A stretch of DNA of 45,270 nt from Gammaproteobacteria bacterium (GTDB lineage Bacteria > Pseudomonadota > Gammaproteobacteria > Pseudomonadales > Azotimanducaceae). Both the position numbers and the translations under genes were made by a program. The DNA lies in contig JAPOYV010000062.1 of assembly GCA_026706385.1 (NCBI GenBank), forward strand, positions 1-45,270, in the 5' to 3' direction. Of this stretch, positions 17,494 through 26,769 are shown in pieces. Under the pieces are notes generated by a model. That model was not told the DNA's origin. It ran no database searches and worked only from the letters and a program-made list of their open reading frames with translations. Within the stretch, counting starts at the first letter, position 1. Each line of letters begins with the position of its first letter.

Positions 17494-18516
17494 ATGTTAC
17501 GCGACTACAGCCTGCAACCGACCGAAGTACCGGTGCATGCGCCGGCCCTCTTGAGCGACGTCCGTCGCCAGGAACTGAAGCACGAAATCAAGCAGTTGCT
17601 CGCGGAACGGAACGCGGTTCTGGTCTCGCACTACTACGTCGACGGCGACATCCAGGACCTCGCCGACGAGACCGGCGGCTGTGTCGCCGATTCCCTGGAA
17701 ATGGCCCGTTTCGGGCGCGACCACGCGGCACGGACGCTGATCGTCGCCGGCGTGCGTTTCATGGGCGAGACGGCGAAGATCCTGTCTCCCGAGAAGGGCG
17801 TTTTCATGCCCACGCTGGATGCCGAGTGCTCGCTGGATCTCGGTTGTCCGCCGGACGAGTTCCGCGCCTTCTGCGAAGCGAATCCGGATCGCACGGTGGT
17901 GGTCTACGCCAACACGTCCGTGGCCGTGAAGGCGCTGGCCGACTGGGTCGTCACCTCGAGCGTCGGGCTCGCGATCGTCGAGCACCTGGCGGCCCGGGGC
18001 GAGAAGATCCTCTGGGCACCCGATAAGCACCTCGGTGCCTTCATCCGCGCCAAGACCGGCGCCGACATGGTGCTTTGGCGCGGCGCCTGCGTCGTGCACG
18101 AGGAGTTCAAGCTCGAGGCGCTGCACGACATGAAGCGCGTCTACCCCGACGCCGGCGTGCTGGTGCATCCCGAATCGCCCGCCGCGGTCATCGACATCGC
18201 CGACCGCGTGGGCTCCACCAGCCAGATCCTCCGCGCCGCCCAGGACCTGCCGCACGACACGTTCATCGTCGCCACCGACCGCGGCATGTTCCACAAGTTG
18301 CGCAAGGCCGCACCGGGCAAGCGCTTCATCGAGGCGCCGACGGCCGGCGACGGCGCCATGTGCCGCAGTTGCGCGCACTGCCCGTGGATGGCCATGAACG
18401 AACTCGAGGCGCTTCGCGACACGCTCGAATACGGCAACAACGAGATCCGCATCGACCCGGAAGTCGGCGCACGGGCCATGAAGCCGCTGCAGCGAATGCT
18501 GGATTTCCAAGCTTAG
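17494..18516 (+). CDS. nadA: Quinolinate synthase
   Basis: A 340-residue NadA, the [4Fe-4S] enzyme that condenses iminoaspartate with dihydroxyacetone phosphate to quinolinate in NAD synthesis. Three cluster cysteines are recognisable in [20 protein letters not shown] and [13 protein letters not shown]. Other landmarks are [26 protein letters not shown] and VLVHPESP. The C-terminus ([10 protein letters not shown]) resembles the E. coli enzyme. ATG 17494 gives the usual start MLRDYSL; an in-frame GTG at 17470 would add eight residues. Only about 35 bp separate it from the divergent ATP-grasp gene. No nadB or nadC is present. Confidence 0.95.
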   Translation: MLRDYSLQPTEVPVHAPALLSDVRRQELKHEIKQLLAERNAVLVSHYYVDGDIQDLADETGGCVADSLEMARFGRDHAARTLIVAGVRFMGETAKILSPEKGVFMPTLDAECSLDLGCPPDEFRAFCEANPDRTVVVYANTSVAVKALADWVVTSSVGLAIVEHLAARGEKILWAPDKHLGAFIRAKTGADMVLWRGACVVHEEFKLEALHDMKRVYPDAGVLVHPESPAAVIDIADRVGSTSQILRAAQDLPHDTFIVATDRGMFHKLRKAAPGKRFIEAPTAGDGAMCRSCAHCPWMAMNELEALRDTLEYGNNEIRIDPEVGARAMKPLQRMLDFQA

Positions 18517-18630
18517 GCCAGGGGCTCACGCAGGGGCCCTGGTGCGGGCGCGGCGCGTCTTGGGACGTTGTTCGTTTCGGCGTTCGTGTAAAGTTCCGCT
18601 GTGCAGCCAGCCAAGAGAACCGCCTTTCCC

Positions 18631-20016
18631 ATGACCCAACTGCTTCAAGCGATCCACGACATCGTCGGCAAGGGCGGCGTCCTCACCGGCAACGATGTGT
18701 CCTCGCGCGCGAGCGGCATCTGGCGCCCGCAGGGCATCGAGGCGCAGGCCATTGTCCGACCGCGCTCGACCGAGGAAGTCAGCCGGATCCTCGCGACCTG
18801 CAACGAGGCCGGACAGTCGGTGGTCGCCCACGGCGGCCTCACCGGGCTCGTCGAGGGGGCGGTCACGGAGTCGCGGGACCTCGCGCTGTCGCTCGAACGC
18901 ATGAACGCGATCGAGGAGGTCAACGCCGTCGAGCGCACCATGACCGTACAGTCCGGCGTCGTGCTCGAAGCCGTCCAGAACGCCGCCGAAGACGTCGGTC
19001 TCATGTACCCGCTCGACATCGGCGGGCGCGGCTCGTGCACGGTCGGCGGCAACATCGCCACCAACGCCGGCGGCAACCGGGTGATCCGCTACGGCATGAC
19101 GCGCGACATGGTGCTCGGCGTCGAAGCCGTGCTGGCCGACGGCACGGTCGTCTCGTCCATGAACCGCATGATCAAGAACAACGCCGGCTACGACGTGAAG
19201 CAACTCTTCATCGGCAGCGAAGGCTGCTTGGGCGTCGTCACCCGCGCCGTCCTGCGCCTGCGCGAGAAGCCGCGCAGCCAGGAGACGATGCTCGTCGCCT
19301 GCCGGAGCTTCGACGAGATCGTCGAGCTGCTGAAACTGATGGATGCCAAGCTCGGCGGAACGCTGTCGGCCTTCGAGGTGCTGTGGAACAACTTCTACCG
19401 CTTGGTCACGACGCCGCCCGCGACCCAGAAGCCCCCGCTCTCGCAGGACTATCCGTACTACGCCCTGATCGAGGCTATGGGCGGCGACCCGGAGGGGGAC
19501 CACGACCGGATCGAACAGGCGGCTACCGAAGGCTACGACGCCGGCCTGATCGCCGATGCCGTCATCGCGTCCAGCGAGGCTCAGCGGCTCGAACTGTGGG
19601 CAATGCGGGACGACGTCGAGCAGGTCCACCAATACAGCCCCATGTTCATTTTCGACGTGAGCTTGCGGATCTCCAAGATGGAGAGCTACGTCGAGGAAGT
19701 GAATCGGCGCCTGGAGGAGACCTTCGGCGACTACGTCAACTTCACCTTCGGCCACATCGGCGACGGCAACATCCACTTCGGCACATCGGCGGGCGAGGGG
19801 CCGGAGGCGCAGGACGGTGTCAAGCGCGCGGTCTATGAGCCCCTCGAGTCCATCGGCGGCTCGGTGTCCGCGGAGCACGGCGTCGGTCTCGACAAGAAAA
19901 AGTACCTGAGGCTCTCCCGGAACGACGCCGAGATCGCACTGATGCGCACGCTTAAGAAGGCGCTGGATCCCAATGGCATCCTGAATCCGGGCAAGGTCTT
20001 CGATCTGGCGGCTTGA
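18631..20016 (+). CDS. FAD-linked 2-hydroxyacid dehydrogenase (GlcD / D2HGDH-like)
   Basis: A 461-residue oxidoreductase of the VAO/glycolate oxidase family. The N-terminal FAD-binding domain has VVAHGGLTGLVEGAV, DIGGRGSCTVGGNIATNAGG and MIKNNAGYDVKQLFIGSEG. The C-terminal FAD-oxidase domain has FTFGHIGDGNIHF and SAEHGVGLDKKKYL, with metal-binding histidines, and ends DPNGILNPGKVF. These match D-2-hydroxyglutarate and D-lactate dehydrogenases. The start could be ATG 18631 (chosen, family fit) or GTG 18601. A hairpin with stem CCAGGG lies between nadA and this gene (about 18518-18541) but has no T tract. The amidase gene follows 12 nt later. Confidence 0.85.
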   Translation: MTQLLQAIHDIVGKGGVLTGNDVSSRASGIWRPQGIEAQAIVRPRSTEEVSRILATCNEAGQSVVAHGGLTGLVEGAVTESRDLALSLERMNAIEEVNAVERTMTVQSGVVLEAVQNAAEDVGLMYPLDIGGRGSCTVGGNIATNAGGNRVIRYGMTRDMVLGVEAVLADGTVVSSMNRMIKNNAGYDVKQLFIGSEGCLGVVTRAVLRLREKPRSQETMLVACRSFDEIVELLKLMDAKLGGTLSAFEVLWNNFYRLVTTPPATQKPPLSQDYPYYALIEAMGGDPEGDHDRIEQAATEGYDAGLIADAVIASSEAQRLELWAMRDDVEQVHQYSPMFIFDVSLRISKMESYVEEVNRRLEETFGDYVNFTFGHIGDGNIHFGTSAGEGPEAQDGVKRAVYEPLESIGGSVSAEHGVGLDKKKYLRLSRNDAEIALMRTLKKALDPNGILNPGKVFDLAA

Positions 20017-20028
20017 GGGCACTCGCGA

Positions 20029-21423
20029 GTGGCGGACATCCATGCGCTGACGCTCTCGGACGTCACGCGGCGGACGAAAAGCGGCGAGCTGACCGCGCGC
20101 GCGGTCGCCAAGGCGATGCTCGCCCGGATCGAGCGCTTGGAGCCGCGGCTCGGCGCCTACGTCACGGTCCTGGGCGACCGCGCTCTCGAACAGGCCGATG
20201 CGCTCGATGCGCGTCGCGAACGCGGCGACACACTCGGTCTCCTGCACGGCGCCCCGATCGCGCTCAAGGATCTGCTCTACACCAAGGGCATCCCGACCTC
20301 CTGCGGGACGACCATCCTCGCCGACTGGTGTCCGGACGAGGACGCCACCATCGTGACGCGCCTCGAGGCGGCCGGCGCCCTCGTGCTCGGCAAGGTCAAG
20401 CTGACCGAGGGGGCCTACGGGGAACACCATCCGGCCATCGATCCGCCGAAGAGCCCGTGGGACGAGGCGCGCTGGACAGGCGTTTCATCCTCCGGTTCGG
20501 GCGTCGCGGTGGCCGCCGGACTCGCCCACGGCGCGATTGGGACCGACACCGGCGGCAGCATCCGCTTCCCGTCCGCGGCGTGCGGCCTTGTGGGGATCAA
20601 GCCGACGTACGGCCGGGTCAGCCGCCACGGCGCATTTCCGCTGTCGGAGACGTTGGACCACGTCGGCCCGATGACGCGCTCGGTCGAGGACGCCGCACGC
20701 ATGCTGCAGGTGATGGCGGGCCACGACCCCAAGGACGCGACATCCCTGGATGCACCCGTGCCTGCGTACGCGGCGTCTTTCAGAGAGAACCTCGACGGCG
20801 TGCGGATTGGCGTCGACTGGACATTCGTCGGCGACGGCGTCCACGAAACCGTCGTCGCCACGGTCCGCGAGGCCCTCGAGGTGCTGCAAGACCTCGGCGC
20901 GCAAACCCTCGAGGTCGATGTCCCGGACACAGCGGCGCTGGTGGCCGGCTGGGGCCTCACCTGCGGTGTCGACTGCACCCGTGCGCATGCCGCCACCTAC
21001 CCGGCCCGTAAGGACGAGTACGGCCCGGCGCTCTCCGGCCTCCTCGATGCCGGTCTCAAGGCAACGCCGGAAGCCTATGCGCGCCTCGAGCGCTTGCGCG
21101 CCGCGTTCCGCACCGGGCTCGAAGACGTCCTCGGCACCGTGGACGCCATCATCGCGCCGTGCATGACCGGCCCGATCCCGCCCGCGGAGCGCCTCGGCCC
21201 GCCGCGCCGGCCGGTCGACCAGGGCCGGTCGATGATCTCCTTCACTGCGCCGTTCGACTACTCCGGCCACCCCACCATCACACTGCCACTCGCACTCGAC
21301 GCCGATGGCATGCCACGCGCATTCCAGCTCGTCGGCCCCCTCCTCGGCGAGGATCGCCTGATCGGCGTGGCCAGCGCCTTCGAGGCCGCCGCCGGATTCA
21401 CCTACCCGACCCTAGAGCTCTAG
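20029..21423 (+). CDS. Amidase (amidase signature family)
   Basis: A 464-residue amidohydrolase of the Ser-cisSer-Lys family, related to GatA and aryl or aliphatic amidases. The catalytic Lys is in PIALKDLLYTKGIPTS, the cis-Ser in WTGVSSSGSGVAVAAG and the nucleophile Ser in GTDTGGSIRFP, followed by GLVGIKPTYGRVS. The start is GTG 20029, 12 nt after the dehydrogenase stop, so the two are probably co-transcribed. No gatB or gatC is near, which argues against a tRNA amidotransferase. The substrate is unknown. Confidence 0.9.
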   Translation: MADIHALTLSDVTRRTKSGELTARAVAKAMLARIERLEPRLGAYVTVLGDRALEQADALDARRERGDTLGLLHGAPIALKDLLYTKGIPTSCGTTILADWCPDEDATIVTRLEAAGALVLGKVKLTEGAYGEHHPAIDPPKSPWDEARWTGVSSSGSGVAVAAGLAHGAIGTDTGGSIRFPSAACGLVGIKPTYGRVSRHGAFPLSETLDHVGPMTRSVEDAARMLQVMAGHDPKDATSLDAPVPAYAASFRENLDGVRIGVDWTFVGDGVHETVVATVREALEVLQDLGAQTLEVDVPDTAALVAGWGLTCGVDCTRAHAATYPARKDEYGPALSGLLDAGLKATPEAYARLERLRAAFRTGLEDVLGTVDAIIAPCMTGPIPPAERLGPPRRPVDQGRSMISFTAPFDYSGHPTITLPLALDADGMPRAFQLVGPLLGEDRLIGVASAFEAAAGFTYPTLEL

Positions 21424-21615
21424 AACCCCTCCGAGGGTGCGCGGACGTCCCGGTCCGCATCCGGTGCGCATCCGAATTGAGGGACAGGCGGGAAATCCGT
21501 CCTTCCTCGTGTCCACTCCTTCGGATGATAGGTTCCAACGTGTATGCTGTCGTAGGGATGCGGACATCGAGTGGACCCGCTCGGGCGAACCTAACTTTGC
21601 GGACGACGGATTGAA
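21424..21615. other. Intergenic region before hicBA
   Basis: A perfect 6-bp hairpin GCGGAC/GTCCGC at 21441-21458 follows the amidase but has no T tract, so termination is uncertain. A weak promoter-like pair TTCGGA (21520-21525) and TATGCT (21543-21548) with a 17-bp spacer could serve hicB. No clear operator was found. Confidence 0.35.
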
Positions 21616-21840
21616 ATGCAGATCAAGGTAATCGTGGAAAAGCACCCAGAGGGCTATGTCGCATATCCATTAGGCATGAACGGCGTGGTTGTTGGTCAGG
21701 GCGACAGCTATCAGGCAGCGCTTGACGATGTGCAGTCCGCGATCGCCTTCCACGTGGAGACGTTCGGTCCGGATGCGCTTGTGGATAGCGAGTCGACTGT
21801 TGTCGAGGCGTTCGTGGCCGAGGCAAGCATGGGCGGCTAG
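21616..21840 (+). CDS. hicB: HicB-like antitoxin, short form
   Basis: A 74-residue protein starting MQIKVIVEKHPEGYVAYPLG, the partial RNase H-like fold of HicB antitoxins, with GDSYQAALDDVQSAI following. HicB binds and neutralises the HicA mRNA interferase. At 74 residues it lacks the C-terminal ribbon-helix-helix or HTH DNA-binding domain of longer HicB proteins, so direct autorepression is unlikely unless HicA or another factor takes part (inference). It is 5 nt upstream of hicA. The order antitoxin then toxin is the reverse of the E. coli hicAB order. Confidence 0.85.
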   Translation: MQIKVIVEKHPEGYVAYPLGMNGVVVGQGDSYQAALDDVQSAIAFHVETFGPDALVDSESTVVEAFVAEASMGG

Positions 21841-21845
21841 CCGTC

Positions 21846-22085
21846 ATGACGCGGTTCCCGAAGGATGCGCCTCGGCGTAAGGTTGTCCGCGCGTTAGGCG
21901 AACTCGGTTTCCAGGTGGTTCGCGAGGGCAATCACATTGCGATGCAGCGGAAAAACGACGACGGGACCGTCACGCCATTGACGATGCCTAACCACGCGAG
22001 ACTGAAGTCGTCGACATTGCGTGCGATCTGCAACCAGTCGGGAGTGGCGCGGGCCGACTTCCTCCGGGCATACGAGCGCGCGTAG
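21846..22085 (+). CDS. hicA: HicA mRNA interferase toxin
   Basis: A 79-residue basic protein of the HicA family, a double-stranded RNA-binding-like fold that cleaves mRNA. The N-terminus APRRKVVRALGELGFQVVRE leads into the conserved catalytic histidine in GNHIAMQR. The C-terminal part TPLTMPNHARLKSSTLRAI matches the usual VPxHxxLxxGTLxxI pattern. All expected features are intact, so the toxin is probably functional. It is encoded directly after its antitoxin. Confidence 0.88.
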   Translation: MTRFPKDAPRRKVVRALGELGFQVVREGNHIAMQRKNDDGTVTPLTMPNHARLKSSTLRAICNQSGVARADFLRAYERA

Positions 22086-22199
22086 ATGCCGCTGTGACGA
22101 CGGTGGCCGCTACGAAATTGGAGAATGGGGACACACGCGAAACCCGACTTACAGGAAGCCGGGCGGATGTCTTACGACGAAGGTCCGCGAGTGGACAGC

Positions 22200-24998
22200 C
22201 TACCGGCCGGACGCCGTGAACGCTTCGATGGACGACAGCGGCGCACCATCCCGCGCGGCGCCACCGGCGGACCCGGGGCTGTAGACCGTTAGCCGGTTGC
22301 TACGCGCGGGATCGATTAGCGTCTCAAAGGCCTGTGCGACCTCAGCGGGCGTGAGCCGGGCCACTGCGCTTGCCAACTGTTCCCGCTCGTCGAAGGTGAG
22401 CACGCGGCCCGCGAGATCCGTCACGAGGCCGGACATGCGCTCGTAGTTGTTCCGATCGACTCGCGTGAGCGCAGCAATGTAGCCCCGCTTGTGCTCGTCG
22501 AACTCGGCGTCGGGGAGCCCTGCGAACCACGACCTCTGGGCGTCGAGGAACGCTCGAGTGAGCGCCTCGATCTCGCCCGGGCCGGCCTTCGACGCCTGCA
22601 CGACGCAGGCGAGTCCGGGATGCCGCGCGATGGGCAGCGCATAGGCCTGAACGATGTAGCCGAGCTGTTTCTCGGTGCGCAGGGCCGTGAAGTAGCGCGC
22701 TCCCAGCATGCGGCCAATGAGCCCGATTCGCGCCCGTTCTTCGATCCTGCCGCTGGCCCCTTGCAGGTAGAGCCCATACGCCGCGTCGGCGTGGTCGACG
22801 ACGTGTTCGAGGCGCCGGGAGCCCGACAGCCGCCGCGCCGTTGGCAACGCGTGAGACCGTTCAACGATCCCGAGGCGCTGTTGGGCCGCCGCAGCGAATC
22901 CGCCAGCGTCGCCGGCGAGCAGATTGCCGTGGACCAGGAGTGTTGCACCCATGCCGGCGAGGCGAGTCCGCCGCCACGCAGAAAGGGTGGCCGGCGTGGC
23001 CCTTCGCGCCGCGTCGAGCAGGGTGTCGGGGGGCCACATCGACGGGTGCAGCAGGGTCCAGATCGTGTCCACGACCTGTTCGTAGGGGCGGCGGCGACCC
23101 TGATCGGCGTACGCCTTGGCGAGTTCTGTTCGCGCCACGGCGAACGCTTCGGTGTCGAGCGAAGGGTCGACGAAGGCGTCGAGCGCGTCTTCGAACAAGG
23201 CGGCAAGGTTGTCGCTGTAGCCGCCGACATAGATGCGCAGCCCCGTCCATGTCGGGCTGACCGCGTGGACGAGGCCGGCTTCGCCAGCGGCGTAGGCCCG
23301 GGCGTTCATCGCGTCCTCGACGAGTTCGGCGTGCAGCGTCGCCAGCACGACATCGTCGGGCGTGAAAGCCTCGGCGGCGCGCAGTTGGAGGTCGACGCGC
23401 GCCGTGGGCGTACGGAATCCCGTGTCCGGCGCGTGCCAGGTCTCCACGGCTGTACCGGTCGGGAGCCTCCTTGGCTTCGCGGGAGCATCGGGTGCAAACG
23501 CGAGGTCGAGGTTCTCGGGGAGATAACGGTTCGGCCCGGGCAGTTCGAACGGCGCGTCGACTTCCCGAGGGAGCATGGCTGGTCCTGACCGCCAAACCGT
23601 GCCGAAGACCGGCTCGACTCGGTCTCCGTCAACGTCCGGACCAGAGATCGAGACCAGCGCGTTGGCGGGCGTGAGGTGGCCGAGGAATTCGCGGATCGTC
23701 GGCTCGTCGAACGCATCGAGCCGGTACGCGTGGCGCAGCACGTCCTCGACCGGGTAGTCCGCTAAGGCCTCGGCGACGGCGACGACCGCCGCTCCCGGCG
23801 CGGTCTGTTCCTGGAAGCGGAAACCAAGATGGGCTCGGCGAGCCCGCTCGCGATGACGCCACGCCTCGATGCCGTCGGCGCGGATCAGGTCGATCCAGGC
23901 GTAGGTGAGGTCGACGATGTCTGCGACTCGTGGCACGCCGGCCTCGGTGAGCATGATGTAGATGGTGAAGGTCGCGTTGCGCTCGTCCGCACCGTGTGCT
24001 CCCGCGGACAATGCCTCGATCCAACCGCGGCTGCTCAGGACGTCGTGCAGGCTCCCCGGTCCCTCGTGGCCGATGAGCGTCGCGAGGTACCCCGCGGGCT
24101 TGGTGCGGTAGTGCGGCACAAGCGGCGGGATCGGGAACGTGAATCGCAGGGTCCTCATGCTTTTGACGGTCCGCCAGGCGTAGCTGGCGGGCAGCGTCTC
24201 CGGACGGTAGAGCCCTGGGTTGCCGGGTCTCGGCCCCAGTGCCCGGTCGACGACTGGACCGAAGCGCTCGGCGACGAGGGCCTCCAGGTCGTCGAGAGCC
24301 TGTGGTCCCAGCACGGCCACCGTGATCGTATCGGCGGAATAGTTGGCCTCGAAGAACGAGCGGACCGCGGCCACGCCGGCGCCACGAAGCGTCTCCCGGC
24401 TGCCGATGTTGAACCGTGACTGGGGATGCGCCGGGTTGAGCAGTTGCTTCCTCACCGCGTCGCCGCGCCATTCGTCCTGCTTGCGTTGGAGCTGGTACTC
24501 GCTCTGCACGGATTCCTTCTCCCGCGCGAGGTAGTCGGGATCGAAGCGGGGCGCGATGAAGAACTGCGCGAATCGGTCGAGCGCCTCGGGCAGGCGATCG
24601 GCCTTCAGCTCGAAGTGGTAGGTCGTGCGGTCGGTCGCGGTATAGGCGCTGTAGGTGCCGCCGTGCGTGTGCACGAAGTCCGTGAAGCCGTCGACTTCCG
24701 GGTACTTCGCTGTGGCGATGAACAGCATGTGTTCGACGAAGTGGGCGAGACCGGGATGCGCGTCCGGGTCGTGGTCGCTGCCACGTGCCACGCTGGCCGC
24801 GGCGGCGGCGCGATCGCTGCCGGGTGCATGGATCAGGACTGCGCGCAGGTTGTTCGCGAGGACGACGTGGCGGTACTCGCGGTTATCGTTGGGGCTTTTG
24901 ACGGGTTGCGATGGGACGACCGCTTGGCAGGCCACCAGGACGGTCGCAACGAGCGGCGCCACCACAAAGTCTTCATCGAGCGCCTCGACAATGGACAT
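22200..24998 (-). CDS. M16 insulinase/pitrilysin-type zinc protease, probable lipoprotein
   Basis: A 932-residue protein with the inverted zinc motif HxxEH at His86-Phe-Val-Glu89-His90 and the third ligand Glu167, 77 residues after His90 as in insulysin. The length and two-half layout fit protease III. The C-terminal half includes LRTEKQLGYIVQAY, the conserved substrate-binding segment of this family. A lipobox LVAC (Cys24) suggests a lipoprotein in the periplasm or outer membrane. The residues before it (MSIVEALDEDF) are acidic, which is odd for a signal peptide, so the true start may be a GTG near 24965. The upstream region holds two identical dyads. Confidence 0.88.
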   Translation of the reverse strand: MSIVEALDEDFVVAPLVATVLVACQAVVPSQPVKSPNDNREYRHVVLANNLRAVLIHAPGSDRAAAAASVARGSDHDPDAHPGLAHFVEHMLFIATAKYPEVDGFTDFVHTHGGTYSAYTATDRTTYHFELKADRLPEALDRFAQFFIAPRFDPDYLAREKESVQSEYQLQRKQDEWRGDAVRKQLLNPAHPQSRFNIGSRETLRGAGVAAVRSFFEANYSADTITVAVLGPQALDDLEALVAERFGPVVDRALGPRPGNPGLYRPETLPASYAWRTVKSMRTLRFTFPIPPLVPHYRTKPAGYLATLIGHEGPGSLHDVLSSRGWIEALSAGAHGADERNATFTIYIMLTEAGVPRVADIVDLTYAWIDLIRADGIEAWRHRERARRAHLGFRFQEQTAPGAAVVAVAEALADYPVEDVLRHAYRLDAFDEPTIREFLGHLTPANALVSISGPDVDGDRVEPVFGTVWRSGPAMLPREVDAPFELPGPNRYLPENLDLAFAPDAPAKPRRLPTGTAVETWHAPDTGFRTPTARVDLQLRAAEAFTPDDVVLATLHAELVEDAMNARAYAAGEAGLVHAVSPTWTGLRIYVGGYSDNLAALFEDALDAFVDPSLDTEAFAVARTELAKAYADQGRRRPYEQVVDTIWTLLHPSMWPPDTLLDAARRATPATLSAWRRTRLAGMGATLLVHGNLLAGDAGGFAAAAQQRLGIVERSHALPTARRLSGSRRLEHVVDHADAAYGLYLQGASGRIEERARIGLIGRMLGARYFTALRTEKQLGYIVQAYALPIARHPGLACVVQASKAGPGEIEALTRAFLDAQRSWFAGLPDAEFDEHKRGYIAALTRVDRNNYERMSGLVTDLAGRVLTFDEREQLASAVARLTPAEVAQAFETLIDPARSNRLTVYSPGSAGGAARDGAPLSSIEAFTASGR

Positions 24999-25001
24999 TA
25001 T

Positions 25002-25017
25002 TGCTACTTTTTTAGCA
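25002..25017. promoter_or_regulatory. Operator-like dyad TGCTA-N6-TAGCA, site 1
   Basis: TGCTA and TAGCA arms flank CTTTTT. It lies only 4 bp upstream of the annotated M16 start, where it would overlap the ribosome binding site. The binding protein is unknown. Confidence 0.5.
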
Positions 25018-25046
25018 CTTAGGCGCCCGCCGCTGCAATGATTTTG

Positions 25047-25062
25047 TGCTACGAATTTAGCA
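25047..25062. promoter_or_regulatory. Operator-like dyad TGCTA-N6-TAGCA, site 2
   Basis: The arms are identical to site 1 with spacer CGAATT. It is 45 bp from site 1 centre to centre. It sits within a GC-rich inverted repeat, GCCCGCCG and CGGCGGGC, around 25025-25073. Confidence 0.5.
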
Positions 25063-25107
25063 GCACGGCGGGCACGGCGCCGTCGCGCCCGCCCGCCGTG
25101 CCAAGGC

Positions 25108-26769
25108 CTACGCCTGACTGCGCAGCACGCGTCCCGAACGTTCCCCGGTGTGCTCGTCGTCGCGCAGGATTACGCGGCCGTTCACCAGCGTCGCCTTGTA
25201 CCCGGCGGCGCGCTGGATGAGCCGGCTCTTGCCGTGCGGGAAGTCCCGAACCACCGTCGGTTGACGTTCCTCCACGGCGTCCGGGTCGAGGACGTTCACG
25301 TCGGCCCGCTTGCCGACGGCCAGGACGCCGCGGTCACGCAGGTCGAGAATGCGGGCCGCGGCGCTGGTCATCCGCCGGATCGCCTCGGACAACGCGATCC
25401 GGCCCTCGTCGCGCACCCAGTGGCTGAGCAGGAACGACGGCCAGCCGGAGTCCATGATCTGCGAGACGTGGGCGCCCGCATCGCCGAGGCCAGGCACGAC
25501 CCAGCCGCGCGACATCAGCGACTCGACCGCGTCGAAGTGCATGTTGAAGAACGGCCGGTGGAACACCGCCTCGCCGTCGCTCTCGAGCATCGTGCGCAGC
25601 CAGGTCTCGGCGGGGTGTTCGCCGGCCGCCTCGGCCATCGCGAGGAGGTTGTCGTCGCTTTGGCGCGTATACACGGGCCGCGGCGCATCGCCCATCCAGC
25701 GCAGCCCTTTCGCGAAGGCCTCGCTCATCGGATCCGCCTTGGCCGCGGCGACAAGCTCCTCCCGGAACGCCTCGTCGCGGATCGCATCGAGGCGCCTGTC
25801 GACGTCCATCTCCCTGAGCTTCGACCAGGCCGGGAAGAGCATGTTGGTCTTCAGCGTCGACACGAACCCGCCGGCCCGCGGCACCGTGACGCCGTAGATT
25901 TGCAGGCCTTCGTCGCGCAGGTCTTCGACGATCTGGTGCGGATCGGCGAAGTTGAAGCTCTCGGTCTCGACGACGCTGAACAGAACCCGGGAACCGGACG
26001 CCCGTGCCTGGTTGCCGAGCAACTCGAGATCACGACCGATGGCGTCCTTGGCGTACCAGGGCACGTTCTGCATCAGGCCGTTGTGGGCGCCGACCGCGCG
26101 GGCGATGGCCTCGAGTTCCGCACTCTCGGCGAACGTGCCCGGGATGGGCCGGCCGTCGGGCAGCCGATGCGCGGGCAGCCGGTTGGTCGAGAAACCGATG
26201 GCACCGTCCCGAACCGACTCCCCGGCGACGCGGGCGATCTCTGCGATCTCGTCCGGCGTGGGGTTGTTGTCGATACCACGGTGGCCCATGACGTAGAAGC
26301 GCACCGCGCCGTGGCCGACCATGCCCGTGACATTGATCGCGGGTTCCAGCCGCTCGAGGGTCTCGAGGTACTCGCCGTAGGTCTGCCAATCCCAGGGCAG
26401 CCCATCGAGGATGGCCTCGCGCGGGATGTCCTCGACGGTCTCCATCATCTCGGCCAGGAACTGCCGGTCGGCCGGCTTGCAGGGCGCGAAGGTCACGCCG
26501 CAGTTGCCGAGCAGCGCCGTGGTCACGCCGTGCCAAGAGATGGGCGTCAGGAAGGGATCCCAGCCGATCTGGGCGTCGAGGTGGGTGTGCAGGTCGATGA
26601 ACCCGGGCGTCACGGCGAGACCGTCCGCGCGTATTTCTTGCTTGCCCTTGCCCGGCACAGTGCCGAGGGCGGTGATGGTGTCGCCGTCGATGGCGAGGTC
26701 GCCGGAATAAGGTTCGGCGCCGGTACCGTCGACGATCAGTCCGTCGCGGATGACGAGGTCATGGCTCAT
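25108..26769 (-). CDS. Amidohydrolase, D-aminoacylase-like
   Basis: A 553-residue metal-dependent amidohydrolase. Landmarks are VTPGFIDLHTHLDAQ (metal-binding HxH), LLGNCGVTFAP (the Cys ligand position of N-acyl-D-amino-acid deacylases), VGHGAVRFYVMG, and GLGDAGAHVSQ with the catalytic Asp. The C-terminal beta domain ends VNGRVILRDDEHTGE. Start ATG 26769 is preceded by GGGAG and overlaps the stop of the upstream AlbA_2 gene by 4 nt, so translation is probably coupled. The family hydrolyses N-acyl amino acids and related amides; the substrate here is unknown. It is the last gene of the MaoC operon. Confidence 0.88.
   Translation of the reverse strand: MSHDLVIRDGLIVDGTGAEPYSGDLAIDGDTITALGTVPGKGKQEIRADGLAVTPGFIDLHTHLDAQIGWDPFLTPISWHGVTTALLGNCGVTFAPCKPADRQFLAEMMETVEDIPREAILDGLPWDWQTYGEYLETLERLEPAINVTGMVGHGAVRFYVMGHRGIDNNPTPDEIAEIARVAGESVRDGAIGFSTNRLPAHRLPDGRPIPGTFAESAELEAIARAVGAHNGLMQNVPWYAKDAIGRDLELLGNQARASGSRVLFSVVETESFNFADPHQIVEDLRDEGLQIYGVTVPRAGGFVSTLKTNMLFPAWSKLREMDVDRRLDAIRDEAFREELVAAAKADPMSEAFAKGLRWMGDAPRPVYTRQSDDNLLAMAEAAGEHPAETWLRTMLESDGEAVFHRPFFNMHFDAVESLMSRGWVVPGLGDAGAHVSQIMDSGWPSFLLSHWVRDEGRIALSEAIRRMTSAAARILDLRDRGVLAVGKRADVNVLDPDAVEERQPTVVRDFPHGKSRLIQRAAGYKATLVNGRVILRDDEHTGERSGRVLRSQA

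Noticed and set aside
18075-19838. 587-codon plus-strand frame spanning nadA and the FAD-linked dehydrogenase
   Set aside because: Both real genes have intact motifs in their own frames; this frame has no motif and is Arg/His-rich.
18526-20430. 634-codon minus-strand frame antisense to the dehydrogenase and amidase
   Set aside because: Low-complexity antisense frame without a recognised motif, explained by codon bias on the other strand.
22086-22199. Possible small gene between hicA and the M16 gene
   Set aside because: The frame there overlaps hicA out of frame and has no ribosome binding site or motif.
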